A program made the translations under genes and the position numbers. A DNA stretch of 64,000 nt from positions 799,501 to 863,500 of the forward strand of contig NC_080424.1 in the NCBI RefSeq assembly GCF_029873635.1. The letters are read 5' to 3'. This DNA is from Malania oleifera. Its lineage: Eukaryota; Streptophyta; Magnoliopsida; Santalales; Ximeniaceae. The notes under the pieces were generated by a model. It did no database searches, was not told the origin of the DNA, and saw only the letters and a list, made by a program, of their open reading frames with translations. Position 1 is the first letter of the stretch; the number at the start of each line of letters is the position of its first letter. Shown one piece after another: positions 57,891 to 64,000 of the stretch.

Positions 57891-60800
57891 GTACTTTTAA
57901 TGAAAGCCTTAGCTTTTATCAGTTGTTATTTTAGTAGTATTTTTTCTGTGCATTGATCTATTTTCTTTTTGAGTAGCCATCCTTGTTGTGGATGCTCAAA
58001 GTGTTTGGTAAGGTTAGGACCACTCGGTATGTCGTAGCAGTAGGTAAGGTGGCTATGTTGCATTTAACAGTTAGGTAAGAGCTGCAATGTTGCCTAGCAG
58101 GGAAGTTGCCAGGGGGCGCAATTGGGTGTATGCTTTATGCTCAGTGTCACAATCATAGCATGACAATGGTGAATATGGGTTAAAGTCTACGATTAGAGTT
58201 GCATTTTTTCAGAGTGGTGCAAAAAGAATGATTTGCCCAATGGCGATGGCATTGTTACTGGGCATTTGCTCAGACCAAATGAAGTTTCCATTTATTATAG
58301 TACTATGACCACATTATCGGCATTTGACATGACCACTAATATGATTGTATTTGACTCCTGGGAAATTTCAACTCATCTACTCATCTCTCCTAATGTTCCT
58401 GTATCTCTCCTATTTAAAATTTTCCCATGTTCTGAGTTGCCATTCTTTCGTATCTTTCTGTCCTGCCTCCTATCAGGCACCAGATAATTGCTATCCTCAC
58501 TTAGGGGCCTCGTCCTAACTCTTTCCCTTTTGTGGTGCACAAGGCATCCTTGTGGCTCTTGCTTTCATGATCCCAAGTTCCGACAATGATAGTGCAGAAA
58601 ATAGATTGTATGTTTTCCAGAAAGCAGAAAATCTTTTGTTTTTTCTTGTGCAGTTTTTGTTGTTTATTGGAGAAGTCTTCAGGACAACACTATATTTTCT
58701 TGTTTTGTACTTTTAGAGCTTTGTACAGTTCATCTTCACTTAGAGATGATACAGTGTTGAGTAATAGTTTATTCTCAGTTGTGCATTTATTTTTGAATCA
58801 AAAGGGTGCCCTTCTAAATCTCTAGGTAGAAAAACCAATTAGGTTTGTTCCATGGGATAACTTAAGCATTTGGATACAACCTGGTTTCTTATTTCTTCTG
58901 CCAATATCAGTAGAGGCCAATAGCTCCAGAAAATTTTCTTTCTCAATGTATTATGATAGCTTATTATTTCATTTGGTTGTATTTGGGATGGAAAGATAAT
59001 TATGCTTCTCTGGGTGGTTGGGATGCAGTAGGGGTCATTACTTGACCACATTGGGATCTTTAATGTGTAAGATCTCCTCTTGTCTAAGGTTCTTGTATGT
59101 TTTGTGCTTCTGGAAGTGTCTCCAAAAGCCCTTGCCTAGGTGCTGTTTCCTGTAGGTGCTCACGCGAGGTGAAGCCATTTTGATCAGGCACTGCCTAGGC
59201 ACTCGGCTGAGTCCTGGCACAAGGCTTTCAGGGGCTTGCTTTAATTGTTATTATATTCTGCAATCTTACATTATTTTCCCTATTACATTCATTTCAAAGT
59301 CGGCTAGTTGCATAACTTCCTCTAAAAAAGAAAAAAAGTCGGCAGCTTTAAAGATGCATTTAGGGCACTGCTTCTGCTATGGATCAAAATAAGCATGTTT
59401 CTATGAAGAATTAAAAAAGCTGCTGCATTCGCCATTCTTCAATGCAAAAGAAATGAAAAAATAAAATAGAAGCAAAAGATGAAGAAGACAACTGAGAGCA
59501 GCAGAAAGCAACTGGAAAGTGGCAGTTTGTTATTTTCTATTCTCTCTCTTTCTGTAAGCTATCACCTTTTTAAAAGAAAATTTTGGGTCCAGCTTTTTGT
59601 TTGCTTTGTTCCAGAATTTGCTTGCTGTGTTTCAGAAAGCTTCTTATACTGTTTCAGACAATTTTTTTTTTTTTTAAATAACAGGATGCACAACTCCTTT
59701 CTTTCTTTCTTTCCCGCAGACTTTAACTTTGTTTCCTATTTCTGCCCTCTGATCCTCAACTGCAGTCAGATAGTCATCATTCTCTGTTTGAGAAAGTTTG
59801 TTACACTGGTTTCAGACCCCCTTTCTTTAAAATAACAGAGCCTACGATTATGTTATTAAGCAGTGTATTATTTATTCGAGCAAGTGCCCAGTGCCTCAAG
59901 TGATATTGGCACCTTAACAGCAATATGAAGCTTTTTGGGATATCTATGTTCATAGAATTGCTAATAATCAAAATTTAATGATTGCGTAAGCTAGATCTAT
60001 TGAATATACCCTGTATTGGAGAAAATATCTATATTAAGATTTTAAGCTTTATCCCTCTCAACCTTTTTGACATTGCATCTTAGTTACTAAAACCTCTGTA
60101 GGTTGATGATTCTGTCTCAGAATATGAACTTGACACTTCATGCACAAAATAGTGATAGAACCTTTTTCCAATTAGGATAGAACCTTGCTCGATTTCATTT
60201 ATAAATTTCCTAGGACTTTTGGTAGTCTATTTGCTCAATTCCTCGGATTAAATAGTGATGGAATTACAACATGATTTTACAACTTTTTTAGTCATCGTTA
60301 TGTGAATATGTAGGCTATATTAATTTATTTTATGGATTCAGAGATATTTTTGATAAAAATATTATATGTTAATTTGTGTTTTATTGTTCTATACATATTT
60401 CTTTCCAATATTGGATTTTGTTTCCCCACCACTCCTACTTCCACCTCTGCTCAGTGTAAATTGAATGCTTGCTCTTGTTAGTGACAATCACCGATAATGG
60501 ATCTCCTTCATGGATGTAACGGGCTTATGGAAAATGAAGTGGTTCAGGTTTTTTTTTTGCCATTTTTTACTGCAGGAGGCATCATTTACATCAACTGTGT
60601 TTTCTTCCATCCAAATTTTTTTTCCCCATCCGTTCTATTTATCCCACAAAACAGCGACCTTCTGATGCAAAACAATTGATGCCTGGTCTTTGCATCTTGT
60701 CTTTTATAATTGGCATGGTTTTTCAGCCATAACCTTTTTTCTTTTACAATTATATTGTTTATTATCTCAATTTCTATATGGTACTACCAGACTTAGTCAG

Positions 60801-63733
60801 GTGTCTGCCACTGGCATAATGGTAGGGACTGTTACTTGTCTGGCAAAGCAAAGAAACAGAAATAAAGCATTGAAGATGGGATTCCCATCTCTTTGCTTGA
60901 TTTCTTTTGAAGGTGTCCATCATTGCTCGATAATTGGCATTAATGATTACTTGGGCTACATCTGGACTCTACAACTCATTCTGTTTTGAGGAAGTGTTAC
61001 TGTTTAAGGCAGTAGACCTTATTTTACCTCATTCCCTTTTACATCACATTGTTGTTTTATTAGCTACAGTTACATATAGCATATCTAAAATTTTAATATA
61101 TCTTCTTTTTCCGCGTTAGTATGTTACAAACTTTTTTTTTTGAGAATTAGCTGGTCTGTCTTCTTTTGCTCGAATCATAGTAATATATTGTTAATCATTC
61201 TTGAGTATGTTTTACTGGGTGCTCTTTTTTGCACTCGATTTGCTTGATCAGTGTATTCTGAATGAGAAGTTTGGGATGGTTTGCAAGTATGATATGATTT
61301 TTTAAAAAACTTCATTGTCCACTTTAAGGTTGCACCAGACATTGTCAGGTCTCTACTAACACATTGGTAGGGATTGTTACTTGTTTGGCAAAGGGAAGAA
61401 AGAGAAATAATGCATGAAGATGAATTTCCTATCTCCATGTTCAATAACTCTTGAAGGTGTTCATCGTTGCCCAGTAATCAGTATTTGGCGATTTTATGAG
61501 CTACATCCTACATCTGGACTCCATACTCATCAATTCAATATATTTTTAGAAATCAGAGAAAACATCCCTTTTGGGAACTACACTTTGGTCATTGTATTTT
61601 TTTCCCTTTTGTTTTTCCCCCTCTAGTACCAATCTTTAATATCCAATTTCATTCATGCATGTAACTAACTTCTGTTGAACTTTTTTGCACTCTATGTGCT
61701 CGATCTTCATGTTCTGAATTAATTTGTTGGATGGTAGTCATTATGATATGATTTAAAAAAAAAATCACTATCCCCTTTCAGGTTGAACCAGACATTGTCA
61801 GGTCCCTACTGACACAGTGGTAGGAACTGTTTTGTCTGGCAAAGAGAAGAAAGAGAAGAGAAGCATTGAGGACAGGTTTCCTGTCTCGGTGTTTGATATC
61901 TCTTGAAGGTGTTCATTGTTGCCCACTAATCAGTATTTGGTGATTCTGTGAGCTACATCTGGACCCCATATCTCATTAATTCAGTATATACTCTACAGAG
62001 AAAAGGTCTCTTAGGAATCACACTCTGAAAGTTGCATTTTTTTCTTCCTGTTTTTCCTTCCTTGTAGCAATTCCCAATATCCTATTTCCTTCATGCTGGC
62101 AGCTAGCTGTTTTGCCCTCTATTTGCTCTGTTCTTGTTTCCTGAATAAGAAATTTGGATGGTCTGTCAGCATTATGCAATTGTATGGGAAAGATACAAAA
62201 GAGAAGCAAAGCATTCCAGGTGGGTTTCCTGTCTTGATGTTTGGCATCTATCGAAGGTGTTCATCGTTGCCCAGTAATCAGTGTTTGGTGATTCTGTGAG
62301 CTTTATCTGGACTCTATATCTCTTAATTCAATATATTCTGACATCAGAGTAAACATCTTGTTTAGGAACTACATTTTGGCAACTTTTATGCTTTTGATTT
62401 TTCCTTTCTAGTAGCAGCTGCAAAAATTCTATTTTCTTCATGCATTAGCTCATTTCCTTCATACAAAACCAATTTTTTGTCTTCTTCACCGAAGCCATTA
62501 TTATACAAATTATATGTTTTCTTTGCTTGCCGTCTCTCCTTTTTTTTTGTTCCTAAAAAAACTTGTATGCTTGTTCATTTAAGCTTTTTTTAATTCTTAT
62601 TTTTGATATTGTAAAATACTTTATTTGATTTCAGCATCTTGATTTGGAATGATAAACCATTAGGATGGTTTATGTTTTACCAGTGTGGTCTTCATCTCAT
62701 ACAAGTTTGCTTTTAGTTGACTTTAATGATTTATATGCCCAAGGCTATCTCGGTTGCAGTGCACGGCTTCTACACCATGCTAAGCTGAGGCTATTTATAT
62801 TTTTCAACCCCAAAAAACTGAAAATTATTTGCTTTTTCAATGTCTTACAGTTTTTTTTTTTTTTTTTTCTTTTAGTTGACTTTAATGATTTATATACCGA
62901 AGGCTATCGCGGTTGCAGTGCACAGCTTGTACATCATGCTAAATTGAGGCTATTTATATTTTTCAACCCCAAAAAGTTGAATTATTTGCTTTCTCAATGT
63001 CTTGGGTTTGGCTTTGCCGAATGAGTAAAAGGATCTGACATGGTAAATTTTAGGTTGAGACACTGTTAGACTGTGTAAAATGGGATGACAAAGGTTTGGC
63101 AGTGGCAATAGCTCAGAACGTTGACACGGGTGCCATCCTAATGCAAGGCTTTGTAAACCCGGATGCACTAGTGGCAACCATTTCCTCAAGAAAGGCTACA
63201 TTCTTCAGCCGGTCACGATCAACGTTGTGGACAAAGGGAGAAACTTCCATGAATTTTATCAACATTCATGACGTCTTTCTTGATTGTGATCGTGACTCTG
63301 TATGTATGACGAATTTTATTTTGAATTTTTAGCTCCTGCTTGGTCCAGTCTGAATAACTTTACCCAGTCCTGTTTCAGATAATATACCTCGGGAAGCCTG
63401 ATGGGCCTACTTGTCACACAGGGTCAGAAACCTGCTATTATTCATCGGTCCTCGATTCCTTAAAACAACCCCAGGTTCAGTCTTTGCCTTTTCTTCGACT
63501 CTTTATGAGGAATGCACCCTTCATGATGAAAACTATGAGTGGATCTTAAATGTGAGTTTTGATGTGGATTGTTTGCTGCAGGTTGATGAAAACAGGTTGG
63601 CATTAACAACTCTGTACTCGTTAGAGTCTACAATCTCTCAGCGGAAGGCAGAACTAGCATCAACGCAAGTTGAAAAACCTTCGTGGACCAAACGATTGTT
63701 GCTTGATGACAAGATGCTGTGCTCAAAAATCCG
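57726..63733 (+). CDS. HISN2: HISN2: phosphoribosyl-AMP cyclohydrolase / phosphoribosyl-ATP pyrophosphohydrolase, plastid, partial
   Basis: Bifunctional enzyme of histidine synthesis (steps 2 and 3), acting in the plastid stroma. Four coding exons are visible: 57726-57890, 63054-63299, 63379-63474 and 63582-63733. All junctions are GT-AG; the first three introns are in phase 0 and the fourth in phase 2. Exon 1 is a Ser/Arg-rich transit peptide. Exons 2-3 hold the cyclohydrolase domain: VKWDDKGLAVAIAQNVDTG, ATFFSRSRSTLWTKGE, the metal-binding DCDRD and the zinc-ligand cysteines in TCHTGSETCYY. Exon 4 starts the pyrophosphohydrolase domain (LALTTLYSLESTI, SWTKRLL, LCSKI). The rest, roughly 80 residues by family length, lies beyond the window. 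No internal stops, so it is likely functional. Confidence 0.95.
60779..62420 (+). repeat. Tandem repeat block in HISN2 intron
   Basis: Four imperfect units; the shared gaaggtgt(t/c)cat(c/t) motif is at 60909, 61453, 61905 and 62253. Units begin with ccagacattgtcagg-type sequence and include gctacatctggact. Spacings are 544, 452 and 348 bases. The fourth unit lacks its first part. No coding sequence. Confidence 0.8.
62710..63010 (+). repeat. 159-base direct duplication in HISN2 intron
   Basis: Two units starting ttttagttgactttaatga at 62711 and 62870, each with ggttgcagtgcac and caaccccaaaaa. They are separated by a long T run. Divergence is small. Confidence 0.85.
63054..63299 (+). CDS. HISN2: HISN2 coding exon 2 (cyclohydrolase domain)
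   Basis: 82 codons, VETLLDCVKWDD to DCDRDS, ending before gtatgt. Holds most of the PRA-CH fold and the Mg-binding Asp triad. Confidence 0.93.
63379..63474 (+). CDS. HISN2: HISN2 coding exon 3 (cyclohydrolase end)
   Basis: 32 codons, from IIYLGKPDGPTCHTG to LKQPQ, between tttcag and gttcag. Contains two zinc-ligand cysteines. Confidence 0.92.
63582..63733 (+). CDS. HISN2: HISN2 coding exon 4 (start of pyrophosphohydrolase domain)
   Basis: 50 codons plus 2 bases after ctgcag, VDENRLALTTLYSLES to LCSKI, with the donor gtatta at 63734. The next exon is outside the window. Confidence 0.9.
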
Positions 63734-64000
63734 GTATTATATTGTTAAGTTGTGTATTTGCATTTAGGTATTATTTGGGGGTATGGGTTTTGGCCTTTGA
63801 TTTGGATGTGTTGATTTGAACAAAACTCAATACACTTTTGTACTGCATTGTATCTAAATTCACACAAATTTGAATTCCAAGTTCCCAAACAGAATGCTTG
63901 TGAAATTGATTTTTAATGGACATGTTTCATCATCATTCCTCTTCCCCTTAAATGTGGGTGAAGTTAAGAAACATAGTTAAGAGTTTGCTGCTGTATGGTT
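63734..64000 (+). other. HISN2 intron, start
   Basis: T-rich, no ORF continuing the protein; no acceptor with matching downstream exon before the window ends. Confidence 0.8.

Larger units (their letters stand above)
57891..63053 (+). other. HISN2 intron 1 of the coding region, 5.16 kb
   Basis: Donor aag|gtactt, acceptor ttttag|gttgag. T-rich throughout, with no second gene recognised. The last 2.3 kb contains two tandem-repeat blocks (60779-62420 and 62710-63010). Confidence 0.8.

Noticed and set aside
59479..59835. 118-codon ORF in HISN2 intron
   Set aside because: F/S/L-rich translation of T-rich intron; no splice or family support.

Overview
This is a plant nuclear window, AT-rich and dominated by transposable elements. 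The only host gene I can identify is HISN2, the bifunctional histidine-biosynthesis enzyme, on the + strand at the right end. Its exon sequences and plastid-type N-terminus look like those of a flowering plant, probably a eudicot; I cannot name the species. There are no tRNA or rRNA genes and no prokaryotic features.

1-20.1 kb is a nested stack of retroelements. The outermost visible element is copia B (+, 16403-20112). It is interrupted in its integrase by LTR C (minus orientation, 15084-16402). LTR C is interrupted by copia A (minus, from before base 1 to 15083), and copia A pol is interrupted by an L1-type LINE (+, 3225-9880) with a clear 13-bp target duplication. A solo Cassandra-type LTR carrying a 5S rRNA-like domain (17374-17693) sits in copia B pol. 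20.1-28.1 kb is AT-rich and holds only relics: a truncated LINE 3' end, a CACTA-like terminus and a decayed LINE RNase H.

28.1-39.1 kb is a second mosaic. Copia D (minus) has its 3' LTR at 28134-28701 and is split by a 2.13-kb solo LTR (29836-31965, TSD cacac). Two related large LTRs, E and F, lie in opposite orientation at 32063-35801. Copia G (+, 35893-38322) is split by a full-length Cassandra TRIM (36787-37499).

42.4-54.5 kb is a rearranged endogenous pararetrovirus (Caulimoviridae). At least four segments are arranged as two inverted repeats, with movement protein, coat protein/zinc knuckle, aspartic protease, reverse transcriptase, RNase H and a 3' ORF all broken. One promoter/leader region with TATA box, CT-rich tract and AATAAA signal remains in the spacer of the larger palindrome. 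An RTE-clade LINE (minus, 54509-57250) is fused directly to one end.

57.7-64 kb holds HISN2 coding exons 1-4: plastid transit peptide, the whole phosphoribosyl-AMP cyclohydrolase domain and the start of the phosphoribosyl-ATP pyrophosphohydrolase domain; the rest runs off the window. A splice acceptor in the 5' UTR (57673) and a UTR-like exon with a strong donor at 40130 suggest that the viral cluster and the RTE lie inside a roughly 17.5-kb 5' UTR intron of HISN2. This is an inference that RNA evidence would settle.
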